From Eonycteris spelaea (lineage: Eukaryota > Chordata > Mammalia > Chiroptera > Pteropodidae), in assembly GCA_003508835.1 (NCBI GenBank), contig PUFA01000066.1:1240001-1304000 (forward strand): a stretch of DNA of 64,000 nt, written 5' to 3'. The position numbers and the translations under genes are program-made. A model generated the notes under the pieces. The model was not told where the DNA came from. It saw only the letters and a list, made by a program, of their open reading frames with translations, and searched no databases. Positions 50,092 to 61,041 of the stretch are shown one piece after another (the stretch's first letter is position 1; each line of letters opens with the position of its first letter).

Positions 50092-50172
50092 ATGCAGTTT
50101 TTCCAAGAGAGGGGGGAGAGGGAGACTGAACAAGCACCAGCAAGCGCCTTGCTTGCCTGCCTGTGTCAGTAA
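50092..50172 (+). CDS. Possible upstream ORF (26 codons) in an alternative leader
   Basis: The ATG at 50092 opens 26 codons rich in Glu, Arg and Ala, ending at TAA 50170-50172, seven bases before the next ATG at 50180. If the region is transcribed as a leader it would be a uORF able to reduce translation of the main frame. I see no sign that its peptide has a function. Confidence 0.25.
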   Translation: MQFFQERGERETEQAPASALLACLCQ

Positions 50173-50179
50173 CCGTGTC

Positions 50180-50268
50180 ATGACTGACTACAACGCAGCC
50201 AAAGATGCGGGGCCTGTTAATAAACTGGTCCGCCAACCGGATTTTTTAGTTTTCTCCTTAATCTCAAG
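50180..50268 (+). CDS. Candidate alternative first coding exon, unidentified gene
   Basis: The ATG at 50180 has G at -3 and opens 29 codons plus two bases up to an AAG|GTAATT donor (GT at 50269-50270). The peptide begins Met-Thr-Asp-Tyr-Asn-Ala-Ala-Lys-Asp-Ala-Gly and looks protein-like: mixed polar residues, no low complexity, with several retained CpGs in the codons. The flank carries an inverted CCAAT motif and raised G+C, so this could be an alternative promoter and first exon within the long intron of the gene starting at 3983. It ends in phase 2 while that exon ends in phase 1, so both cannot feed the same acceptor in one frame. Either the ATG differs, the two lead to different exons, or this belongs to another transcript. 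I do not recognise the protein. Confidence 0.4.
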
Positions 50269-50684
50269 GTAATTTTAAAAATGCAGAATGGTTATATTTA
50301 CTGCCATTGTTCATCAGTGGTTAGTATCGTTGTGTAAGCAAAATGTATGGCGTAATTTCCTGGGTATGTTGAGTTAAAAATAGCTTTCATTTTCAGCAGC
50401 CTTTATATACACCCCATTAATGTTTTCTATGTCTCATGTAATTTTTATACAATTGGCTAACATTTTACAAAAGTCTTTGCTTCCTTGCCTTTGTCTTATT
50501 ATAAACTCAAATGGCATTTTAGTTGTGATAACTATGGAAAACAATTGTAGAAATTATCTGAACATTTAAATTTCATTAATCTCTTTGCTGAGGTAAACCG
50601 GTTTTGGATTTGTCTTGCATTCACATTTAAATAGTGCTTTACAGTTTTAAGAAAGGCAAGGGCAGTTTTTTTCTTTAATATTAT

Positions 50685-50790
50685 TATTGGACTCTATATC
50701 TTCAACTTCTGGTACTTCCTTGTATCCCTGGTGTCTGGCACAGTGTAGCACATTGATGCTCAGCAAATCCTTACTGAATGGACATAGTTT
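50685..50790 (+). mobile_element. LINE L2 3' end, sense
   Basis: 'tggtgtctggcacagtgtag' and 'gctcagcaaatccttactga' match the L2 terminus. Confidence 0.6.
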
Positions 50791-50844
50791 TCATTTCGAG
50801 AACTATAGTGGCTATTTATACTTGCTTCTTTCTTAATTAATGCA

Positions 50845-50965
50845 AGAACCATATTTTTCTTCTGACTGCCAGTGCAGTGCCTGGTATCTAATAGGTACAC
50901 AGCAAGCATTTAATTGAATTAAATGTCTTACACAAGGTCACTTCAAGAAGCTGGACTTTCAAAAC
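50845..50965 (+). repeat. L2 or MIR fragment
   Basis: 'gccagtgcagtgcctggtat' and 'aataggtacacagcaagcat' resemble an L2 3' end. 'cacaaggtcacttcaagaag' is MIR-like, so the element may be composite. Confidence 0.45.
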
Positions 50966-52955
50966 CTAGGATTTTCTGAAACCAAGGCTTCCGTTTTTAC
51001 TGCATCATTTAAATTTTCAGGTTGTCCCCATATAGGACTAAGCATTTATTATATTTCATTAAATGATGATGTAGAACAAATTATTATAAATCAGCTAGGC
51101 CCTGTATATCATAGGAGAAGTGGTGATACATGTCAGTCTTTTTAACCCTGTCCTTACTATGCTGTAATTTGAAATAATTCCTGCTCCCTTGTCAAAAAGA
51201 TGTTGGTATTTTAAAGTTTGTCATTATTGTATTACCTATGTCCTCTGGGGTACCAAATACATTTTTATTTGAACACATAATAGTGGATTAAGTAATAAAT
51301 AGTAAAAAAATTTTTTTCACTGAATTGTTTATACAGTTTTAAAGAAAGTAACATTTCTATACAATTTAAAATTTTCAGATGATTTTTAATTTACATCTGT
51401 TTTTTCCCCTTTCAGTATAGCTACAGATTGGTTTCAGTTGACTGATGCAAATAAAATCCATTGTTACAGTTTTGACAAAGGATGATGTATTTATCACTTG
51501 ACAAATATCCGAACTGCAAAAGCATGTTAAATTTACACCAATATTGGGTAACCTTTAAGTACCCTGAAATTTAATTGTTGAACAAACTTATTCTGTAGTG
51601 CTTTGAAGACGAGTGGGCAACAGCTAGCTTTTCCCAAAGACTGTGAGTCCCCATCTCTAGGATTTTAGGGAACAGAGGAGGGAGGGAGGCCCCTTGGAGC
51701 ATTGCCTGCAGCAGCATGGAAAGAACAATGAGTTTAATATGATTAATGGAAGAGTCCTTGACACCTTCTATGTTCAGCAGCAAAAAGAAAGACATGTTCA
51801 TAACATTCGGTGTCCTCTTTTTGTCCATGCGTGTTTCCAAGCATCAGCATTAGTTTGGGTTTTCCTCTGTCAACTCCCCTCCCCCAGTTTTGAGTCTTTG
51901 TTTTGGCCTCGAGGCACATCTTTTCAGACTAGCTTTTAACAAAGCTCAGTTTGACCCTCCCCCCATTAGTTTTCTAGTGATGTAGGTTTTGATACTGTGG
52001 ATCTTATCAGTCACCTTTTTGTTAATTCCAGTAGAAAAATTAATATCTCCTCCTTTTCAGTTATGTAGTATTTTGGGAATGTGTCATTCGTTTTTTATGT
52101 CTGCGATTTTATTTTTATATGTGTGATTGGTAAGGCCCAAACTATGAAAAGGGATAAGAGTAAGCTTATTTTTGATAAAGGTAAGAAATACCGTTCCAAG
52201 AAATCTTATAGGACTATTATTTATTGCCTTTGCAGAATCTTGGTTCTAGACAAGTTAACTGCAGGTTTCCTAACAGTTCCATACTTTATAGGATCCTGGT
52301 ATATAGTACTTTTTAGAACCATTTCAGGTTCCTGGGAGGCAAGCCAGTCATTGAGCTGTGACTACTTGGGGACCTTTCTAGTCCAGCTGTGCACTTTGGA
52401 GGTGAGGTGGTGTTTCTTGGATGCCTGGAGTTATGGGGTACAAAATGAATGGGTCAGCACTCCTTTAAATAGTTCTAACCAGTGGTACGATAATACTTGA
52501 GTATTAATGTGAGATCTGCTTGCCAACGTTCCACACCAGGCAGCAGTACTTCTTTCCTGGGCGAGTTGTTTCGGGACTCGGTGCATTCTGACTCAGATCC
52601 CCTTTCCTGCCCACCCTGTTGTTCTGTAAGGTACTAAGCCTGCCTTACTACCTTGTCCCTTGTCCCATATAAAGGAGCAACAACAAAAGAACCATTTCTG
52701 AAGTGAAACTTGATTTAAAACCAGAGCCAGAAAATTTTGAATTTTCTTTACAGAAGTTCGGCCTACCTTTCCCCCCTTCATTTCCTTTAATTAAATTGGA
52801 TATCATAAAAATCCAAGTCATAAAACATTGAATTCATTTAAAAACTAAAAATAATGATTGTATTTTCTCCAGGTTTTTTATTTTAATGTACTTGGAAATC
52901 CTTAAGTTATATTATGTGTCAAGTAGTCTTTTGGCTAATAGTTTTTATTTTTTTG
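50966..52955. other. Intron-like DNA, nothing recognised
   Basis: No repeat named. The 139-codon plus frame at 52081-52500 has no homology, no exon context and composition like its surroundings. Confidence 0.35.
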
Positions 52956-52959
52956 AGCA

Positions 52960-53135
52960 TTTATATAGTGATACTAATAAGGAATTTAAGCATTTTCATT
53001 TAATTGTCACAAGATATATGGCTTTGAAGAAGTCTTAAGTTGTCCCAGGGGTACCTAGCTGGTAAGTGAAAGAGTTGGGAGATCTAGATCTGGTGGACTC
53101 TAAAGCTTCTGCTCTTTAACCGTCTTGCTAACAAC
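52960..53135 (-). repeat. MIR SINE, antisense
   Basis: 'catttaattgtcacaagata', 'gttgtcccaggggtacctag' and 'ctggtaagtgaaagagttgg' then 'cttctgctctttaac' follow the reversed MIR. Confidence 0.75.
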
Positions 53136-55140
53136 TAGTTACTCTGTCGTGCAGTAGAAGATGTCTTCCGTGAACCCGTTTACTTTTGCCATATATCTCA
53201 GTTATAAGCCGGAGACTATACTGCGATTACAGATAGACATGTCAATAGATCTATCAGCTCTTTTTGTAACTAATTGCATAGCACTGATAACATTACCTGG
53301 ATTTTCCTCTTTTCCCTTTGTGTACCACATATGATGTACTCCCCTCCCTCCCAAGTTTCTTGCCTTTAATTTGGGTTTCAGAAGTTAAGCAGACACGTCA
53401 TATCATGCAGCTGGATTGTGATTGGTTATCCCCTATCTACATACTAATTTGTCATGACTGATATGTTTGTTACTTGGAACTTGTAAATATATCATTTTTT
53501 TCTTAAGCCACTTCCCAACAGATCTGCCAATTTCAGCATGAATGCTGTTAACTTTAAGACATAGTTATGGTTGTTGTCTTGATATAGGTAACACTAGAAT
53601 TAGTGGTAGTCAGCTTGTTGTTTTATTGTTGCATTTGGAAATTCATAAGGAGAGGGCGAATGTTGTTACTGGCTCACTTTCTTGTTGCACCAGAGCCGCC
53701 TTCACATTTTCTCAAGTGCAGAAGAAGTCTGCTGTTTCTATGTCGTGTATTTTATCGAAGATTATTTTGAAGAACTTGAAGAACTGCCCCGCCTCTCCCT
53801 ATCTCCCATTTAAAAATATTTCTTGTTGGTGACTCAAAAGTAGCCTTTCATAAAAAAGGAGAAAATGTCCAGGTTCTTTCTCTTGCTTGCTTACCTTATC
53901 CATCCATCTGTCCATCCATCCAATCTGGTGGGTATTTAAGCATTAGGTTCTACCACAATATTAATATTGTTTTTAATTGTTATTTGTCGAACACTCCTTT
54001 TGGACAGGTGGGAACCCCAGGTTCAGGTTACTCATTTGATCAATTTTTAGGACTTGGAGCTGGTCTTCTTTACCCTACTTGGTATTACTCATTTTTACAA
54101 ACTGACAGAACATATTGTGTATTCCACGCCTCACTTTTAAAGCTGAAGCAGTAATAAATAGTAAAATAAGGCATTAGCTCAAATTCCCAGGAAGAGGCCT
54201 CTTACTTGATAGCCTTTTTTTGGTTTGTTTTATATGTCCAGGGAAGGGAAAGGTGGGAAAAGTTAATTTGTGTGTGATTAATAATAGTACTATTATTAAG
54301 AAAGGGCAATAAATTCAACTCCCCCCCCCTTTTTTTTGTCTTCAGGATCAAAATACTTGCTGAACAGTGGAGTCAGAGACCAATAAAAATAAAACTACTT
54401 GAACGTCATTTGACTGGTTAGCCAGGTAATTCAGTTTCACTTTGACTCAATCCTTTGTAATTTTCTGACTTCACCCTCTGAAGAGATCTGCCCTCTTCTT
54501 TAATTTATAATTTAATCTTAAACTTGTTTTATACTTCATGTCCTTCTCTTTAATGATAATATTAGTTGAATGAGTGAATATATATATATCTGTGTGTGTG
54601 CGCGTGTGTGTATAACTTTTTTGGGGAGGAAGGGAACTGTATGCTACAGTTTACTATGAGACACTACCCCCCTGCCCACTTTTTCCTTATGTGTGACTAT
54701 TTTAATGGCATTTAGTCAAAATCTGAATCATCCCCACCTATTATCATTTCAGACTAGTTCCCCCAGATTACTTGTGTTAGCAAATAGCGTTTCATCTAAC
54801 TCCTCTCCTAACTTTTATGATTGCATTGGAATAGGAGAAATGATAGTTGAGAAAGCAGAGGTTTGCTTATTAGCTAGTTAAATTTCTTTCAGTAATACCA
54901 CTGTTCTCTTCATTAGCTGGACTTGAAATCTGAGTCTTTGAATCCCACCCCGTTTGATACATTTAGTAAACAGGCCTTATCCGGTTTTCTGTTTTCATGT
55001 CTCCTACATTTATTCCACTTTCTTTTATTAATTTTAGCTTCCTTGGTCCAGATTTAATAATTTCTTGCTTGTATTTGTCCACATGTCCCTTTACTGCTGC
55101 TTATCTACTGTTTCAACCTACTTGAAATGCATATGGTCAT
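53136..55140. other. Intron-like DNA with short tandem repeats
   Basis: (CATC)n-type repeats lie at about 53898-53922 and a TA/TG/CG mixed microsatellite at 54578-54613. No exon recognised. Confidence 0.4.
54578..54613. repeat. (TA)n(TG)n(CG)n(TG)n compound microsatellite
   Basis: Alternating purine-pyrimidine tract of about 36 bases, including CGCG, with a CTG break. Confidence 0.9.
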
Positions 55141-55144
55141 AAGG

Positions 55145-55382
55145 ATTGATATATAAATCAATAGACCAGAATAGACACGAGAAAAAGATCCTAATGTTGA
55201 TTGCCAAAGCAATGCAATGGAAAAAGGAGAGCCATTTCAATAATTATCCCTGGAATGAAATAACCATATTTTAAAAATTGGTCCTCAATCCTTTCTTCAC
55301 ACCATACACAAAATTAAAATGGGTCACAGACCTAAATAATGCCAAAACTATAAACTTTTCTAAACATAGGAAAATATCAGGC
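55145..55382 (+). mobile_element. L1 ORF2 fragment, sense
   Basis: 'caatagaccagaatagacac', 'aaagcaatgcaatggaaaaa', 'tcttcacaccatacacaaaa' and 'gggtcacagacctaaataat' match an internal ORF2 region of L1. It stops at 'aaaatatcaggcagcc', where an antisense L1 segment begins. Confidence 0.85.
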
Positions 55383-55884
55383 AGCCACTGATCTGCTGTA
55401 AATCACTATAGTTTAGCCTTTTCTTGAATTTCATTTAAACGGTATTCCCCTTGTGCATGTAACTTTTGTAATTGTTCCATGATTCTTGAATATATTTTTC
55501 TTTTTCTTCTCTTTGCATTTCCGTTTTGGAAGTTTGTATTGCTATATCTTCAAGCTCACTCTCCCTCCAACCCCTCCCCCCCAGCTGTGTCCAGTCAGCT
55601 AATAAGCCCAGCAAAGGCATTATTCATTTCTGTTAGTGTTTTTGGTTTCTGATACTCCCATTTGCTTCTTCCTTAGAGCTTCCATCTCTCTGTGTACATT
55701 ACCCACCTGTTCTTGCATATTGTCCACTTTTTCCATTAGAGCCCTGAGCATATTAATCGTAGCTAAAATTGTACATTTGGTTTCTTTCCTGTTTACTAGC
55801 AAACTTTCGAGGCTTCTTTGCATATATCATCAAAATCTGTTTTGATTTCTTAGTGCTTGTGACTTCTCATTTAAGAATGTAGGT
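55383..55884 (-). pseudogene. Decayed L1 ORF1 remnant, antisense, lodged between L1 ORF2 pieces
   Basis: On the minus strand, 55823-55620 encodes a helical heptad-rich segment (…M-E-K-V-D-N-M-Q-E-Q-V… and …R-E-M-E-A-L-R-K-K-Q…). After a stop and frame break, 55620-55435 encodes …L-L-A-D-W-T-Q-L-G-G-R…S-E-L-E-D-I-A-I-Q-T and …Q-E-S-W-N-N-Y-K. These two stretches, in this order, are the coiled-coil to RNA-binding transition of L1 ORF1p (L-D-x-A-E-x-R-x-S-E-L-E-D and I-Q-E-L-W-D-N-x-K in the family). ORF1p is the RNA chaperone of L1 retrotransposition. This copy lacks a complete frame and is dead. It sits antisense between two sense ORF2 and 3' pieces, so it is probably an independent later insertion. 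Confidence 0.75.
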
Positions 55885-56405
55885 GGTCACATAAAAACTT
55901 CATAAATGTTCATAGTAACATTATTCATTATGCCAAAAAATGGAGACAGCCTAAATGTCTATCAGCTGATGAATATATAAATAAAATATTATGTGTCCGT
56001 GCAATGAAGTATTATTCAGAAATAAAAAGAAATGAAGTACCGATATATACTACAACATGGATGAACTAGAAAGGATTGTGCTAAATCAAAGAAACCAGTC
56101 ACAAAGCACTAGGTATTGTATGATTCCATTTGTATGAACTGTCCAGAATAGATAAATCCATAGAGACAGAAAGTAGATCATGGTTGCCTAAGGCGGGGGC
56201 ATGGGGAGGGAATATGTGAGGTGGGGGAGGGGGATTGGCAGGATTAGGGAGGGACAACTAAGGGATACTGGGCTTCTTTTTGGGATAATGAAAATGTTCT
56301 AAAATTGATTGTTGTACAATTTTGAATATACTAAAAACCAATGAGTTGCGTATTTTAAATGTATGGTAAGTGAATTGTATTCCCATAAAGGTGTTAAAGA
56401 ATATA
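55885..56405 (+). mobile_element. L1 ORF2-end and 3' UTR, sense
   Basis: 'gaagtattattcagaaataa', 'caacatggatgaactagaaa', 'ggttgcctaaggcgggggca', 'ttgtacaattttgaatatac' and 'tgtattcccataaaggtgtt' are the terminal L1 blocks in plus orientation. Confidence 0.85.
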
Positions 56406-59310
56406 GCTGTTTTATTGAGGAATAGTAAGAGTTCTACAATACCATAAAGGATGGAAAAATAGTTACTTTTCTCATGGCATTGACCTCAGAAGGCTTGCTC
56501 TCTTCTCAAACATTGCTGGGTTTCAAAAGTAACATGTTAGTTGAACTTACTTTAATTTTTCTAAAACTTCCTCCAGCTTTAGAGTAATTATAGGGTTAAT
56601 GTTAATTCCAGCACTGTATCTTTTTCATGTGTCAAGAACGCTTATATCAAAAAGAATTCTTAAAAAAAGAAATTAAAGTCATACCCAGACCTATCTGCAC
56701 TTTTCTGTTGTCCACTAAACGTTTGGGAGATACTTATGGATATCTTGCAGCAGAATGTTCAGAAATCAATTTTTGCTCTCAAGCTTATAATAGTAATTTT
56801 TAAAAAATTACCAAGAAAGCCATATTTTGGGTTTATCTGTTATTTAGTGCTAATGAAGTGCTGTGGTTGCAAGGGGAAAAGCCAAGGTTATTTTACTTGA
56901 GGTAATCAGACCACATTTACTTCCTCACCCTCTCTTAATTTTCTTTTTGGTTTTAAACTTTTAAGGGTGTCCTTCTATGGAAAGAGGACTGATGATGACT
57001 GATGATATTATATTTAAAATTGAAAGTAACTGGTTCTGTGACGATATGTAGGAGAATATTAATGCATTTGTAATTTTAAAAGTTTAGATGTTTTGACTTT
57101 ACTGTTGACCAAACAGCAATTTAGTTTAAAAGATAAATTTTTTTGAGCAGAAGTCATGAATATTATACAGAGATGCTTTTAACAGAAAATGCTTATTGAT
57201 AGTTGTTTTTGTTGTTAAGATGCCATCTTTGACGTGAACAACAAACTATCTGAATTGCTATACTAATCCAGTCACTCTTTTTCTGCTCTTGGTGAAAAGG
57301 GAGGAGATAAGGTTTTAGTAACTGTTCATAGCCAGGGTTCATTAAAAGGACAGTTTTATTGGACTTGGAAACGCAGACATAAAAATGGTCAGATTGGTAA
57401 TAATATAGCTCTTGTAGTACTTAATTTTGTAACTTAATTAAGAAATATAATTGGCCTAATATCAGCTCAATGATGTAAAAAGTGAACTGTTGTACAAATA
57501 GTCCAGTTTATATCAGTTATAAATGGCTCTGCCTCTCATGTGCCAAACTCTTAGAGTAATTACTTTCTTATGATTCAGTCTTCGTTTCCAACAAGTGTTT
57601 TAATAAGAGTATGTTTTTGAATCTGTGTAATATTTAACATATAAAGCCTGCATTATTTTGAAGTTGATATTGAAAACCTCTAAACTTCTGACCTTGAATA
57701 GAATTTGCTATGTATAACCATTATGTGCAGCTGGTGGATTCAAAATTGCCTTTTCTAGGACTCTGCTTTGTGAAAAATAGTATGAATTGGGCCTGAGTGC
57801 ATGGCAGCTGACATTTATCAAGGATAACAGGAGTCTTACTCATTTTCACATTTTAAAGTAACTTTGAAAGCTTTGCATGTGCACACGTGGTCAGCATATG
57901 TTCCCAAAATGTAAATATATTTTCCATCATGTATCAATGAACCTAAGTATTACTCTTTAATGAGCTTCATATATTACACTAATACCATGTGAGTGTACAA
58001 GCACACTATGTGAGTGTATTTTGTGAGTACCTGAAGAGCTCCAGTTTAGGATCTTTAATTCATTCTGTAGAATTTTATCTTTCATGTTTTTAAATTATTA
58101 CAAGTAAAAATGCACCTAATTTATTCCAGGTAGCACTCTTATTACACAATGTGTGATTTGGCATTTCTTTCATTTCCCTACTTAAAATTTGTCCATAATA
58201 TAGAAAATTTAGTTACAGACCTTTTTTTCTAAATCAACTACTAGTGTATTGCTTTTCTGTTTGAAAAGATTTTTATAGAGCTAGTTATTTTACTGGAGGG
58301 TGACATAAAGAGAATTGCATGTTTTTTAGTCTTGGTTCTTAGCCTTTTGAAATTTTCTTTAAAATAAGATTGCAATGATTTAAAAAGAATTCTAGAATAA
58401 AACTGTAAAGTTCATAATGTGTTGGCAAACTTGTTAATTAAAATAACATCTTTTTATCGTTGGTATGGGTTTCAGATACTGCACCCCTCGGATAAATTGA
58501 TGTGCAGACCAAGAAAGCAGTAGACATGCTTTGACTTCTGAAGATATGTCAGCCGTGCACAGCTGTAATCCTACTATCTTTTCATTTTTAGATATGATTC
58601 AGTAGTGTAAGGCCCTGGGAATGGGGGGAGTAAGTTAATTTTTTGTGTGTAAGAGAGTTTAATTCGGCTCTTGGTGTTTTGTGGTGTGAGGATGCTATGT
58701 AAATTGTGGCTGTTTCATGAATTACTTTTCCCCCAATTCCATTTGAAGTAGGAGGAGCCTGAGCACCATTCGTTTCCATTTTCTTTTGGCAATTGAAAGG
58801 GAAGTCATTTTATTAAGAATGATGAATAGTGAAAGCAATTTAAAATTCAAGCTCGTTAAATTGCCGGTCTTTATATTGAAAAAAAAATTGCAGATCAATT
58901 AATTATGAATTTTAACATGACTTTTCAAGGAGGAAATTGTCCTTAATCACTTGTGACCCAAGTGCCCTTTCTAACAAGAGGTACTGTTTCTGTTAAATTC
59001 TTTTGACAGAGAAGTGTGCGGCATCAGAGAGGTTTAAAGAAAATATTTGAAGTGTTTACATAAGAATATTTAAGACCACTACCAAAACTTTATTTGTATT
59101 AGTATTTGAGAATTTAGTACTTCCCCAAAGACATCTCTTTAGTTCTCTCTTAGGTTCAGACAATTCACGTAAGTTATTCCGCTAATATAGGAGTTAGAAA
59201 ACACACAAATAAGTACATCGTTTCCTGAATTTATATGGATGGTAGACGTAGTCACTTTATAATTACAGAAAAAATTCTATTTTTTAATAACCTTGATGGT
59301 AAATTGTAGC
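56406..59310. other. Intron-like DNA, nothing recognised
   Basis: AT-rich sequence of about 2.9 kb without an exon, a long frame or a repeat I can name. Confidence 0.35.
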
Positions 59311-59314
59311 CATT

Positions 59315-59520
59315 TTTCAAGCCTACCATTTGCCCAGGCACTTAGCTTTTTGGGGGGGGGGTGGTTAGGGGGTAGGGCACATGGTTTTTAATTCTTTAAG
59401 CAACTTTGTAAGGCGATGGTGTATCCATTTTAGAGAATAGGAAATGAGGTGCAGAGATTTAAACGTTAATATTATACCGGGGCTTAGATCAACTCGAAGT
59501 CTGTGTTCTTTCCCCTTTTT
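59315..59520 (-). repeat. MIR SINE, antisense
   Basis: 'taccatttgcccaggcactt', 'tgtatccattttagagaata' and 'ggaaatgaggtgcagagatt' follow the reversed MIR. A G10 run (59352-59361) interrupts it. Confidence 0.65.
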
Positions 59521-59524
59521 TTAC

Positions 59525-60575
59525 TTCACTGTGCTTCATTCTGGTTGGATTCATCAGTTTTATCCAGTTGTGTATATGTGTGTGTGTGTCCTAGGCATTA
59601 ATCTTGTCTGTTGAGTTTGGTTTTAGATATGGGTTTAAATATCCCCTGCTAACAAATTTATCCAGAGCTGGGATATTTGGTACTCAGATTATGAGCTGTA
59701 TATCTTTTTTTTATACTCTATATTTATCCAAAGGTCTAAGATTAATTCTTTTCACACCCATTTATTCTGTTTCTTTTCATTTAGTTTTTCCATGGTTGTC
59801 AATTCTTATCTTATTAAAGATTATAAACATTTATTTTAAACTTATTTCAAGATTTTATTTTATTGGGCAGTGAATTTATCTGCCAATATTGATGAATTTT
59901 TTTGGCCATCTTTCTTAGTTCAGTTTCCAAATAGACTTGTGCATTTTAGTTTATGATTTGCATTCTGAGTGAGAAATTTATTTTTCATTTCATTTCGTTT
60001 GGTGCCCTCATGTATCCTCTTTTCCTTGCTCCTGGCACTCCTACCTCTATTTTTGTTGACTTCACCCATTTCTACCATTCCTTCGGTTTAGCTTCAGGAT
60101 TCTATGCTGAAGTATTAATTGCAGTCTCAGATATGCATGACTCAGGTTTTGTATGTATTACTCTCTCTTCTACAGCTGCAGGTGACAGTTTTGAGATAAT
60201 CAGTAACTATTAGTGATAGCTTTTCTTCACCTTTTCATGCATTTTTTGTTTGTTTTTTACCTGTGGGCCTTGCTTTTGGTCTTGTTACCTTGTGCGTGAT
60301 TTGATTTCCTGACTGCCTTTGCTAGTTTCTGGAGCTTCCTGGGTTCATGGAGTCATCAATTCATTGCTGTATGTTTACTCTCTGTTTTGGTCCAAAGCCA
60401 TATTTGTTATGTTTGAGCATGACTGTGCCTTTCTAAATTGATAAAAAATAAATTTTATTTGTCATTATTGCATTCAGAGTACAGGGGGAGAGTATGTTTG
60501 GTTGACAGTAATAATCCCCTGTGTCATTTTATCAGGAAGTCCTTTGTTCTTTTGATCTCATAACATGGCTTATTT
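59525..60575. other. Intron-like DNA, nothing recognised
   Basis: A short TG run lies near 59573-59590. The frames at 59604-59873 and 59953-60213 have no supporting context. Confidence 0.35.
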
Positions 60576-60578
60576 ATA

Positions 60579-60955
60579 CAGATAGTCCTCAACTTACAAT
60601 GGTTCATCTTAAGATTGTTTGACTTTACTGTGGGTCAAAAGTGATATGTGTTTGGTAGAAATGTATTTTGAATTTTGATCCTTTCCTGAGCTAGTGATAC
60701 ATGGTAAACAATCATGATACTGGGCAGCAGCAGTGAGCCACAGCTCCCAGTCTGCTGCTCGATCATGAGGGGAAGCAGCCAATACTGTACAGAGTATTCA
60801 TTTTGTTAGATGATTGTGCCCAACTGTAGGCTAGTGTAAGTGTTCTGAGCATATCTGAGGCAGGCTAGGCTAAGTGTGATGTTTGGTTGGTGAGGTGTAT
60901 TAAATGCCTTTTCAACTTGATATTTTCAACTTTTGATGGGGTTATTGGGACGTAG
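60579..60955 (+). mobile_element. TcMar-Tigger-type non-autonomous DNA transposon
   Basis: It begins 'cagatagtcctcaacttaca' after a TA and runs through 'gactttactgtgggtcaaaa', 'cacagctcccagtctgctgc', 'gattgtgcccaactgtaggc' and 'tattttcaacttttgatggg'. This is a Tigger-derived MITE order. I do not assign the subfamily. The right terminal repeat is incomplete. Confidence 0.8.
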
Positions 60956-61041
60956 ATACTGAAATATTTATTAAATGAATATAGAGGATCTTGGAGAAGC
61001 CATAGCAGTTTCAAACCCTCAATCCCAACCTTAATCTAATC

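Noticed and set aside
52081..52500. 139-codon plus-strand ORF
   Set aside because: Composition matches surrounding AT-rich DNA. No recognisable domain and no promoter or splice context.
53892..53926. Regularly spaced CATC units, considered as a designed or CRISPR-like array
   Set aside because: Tetranucleotide simple repeat without spacers.
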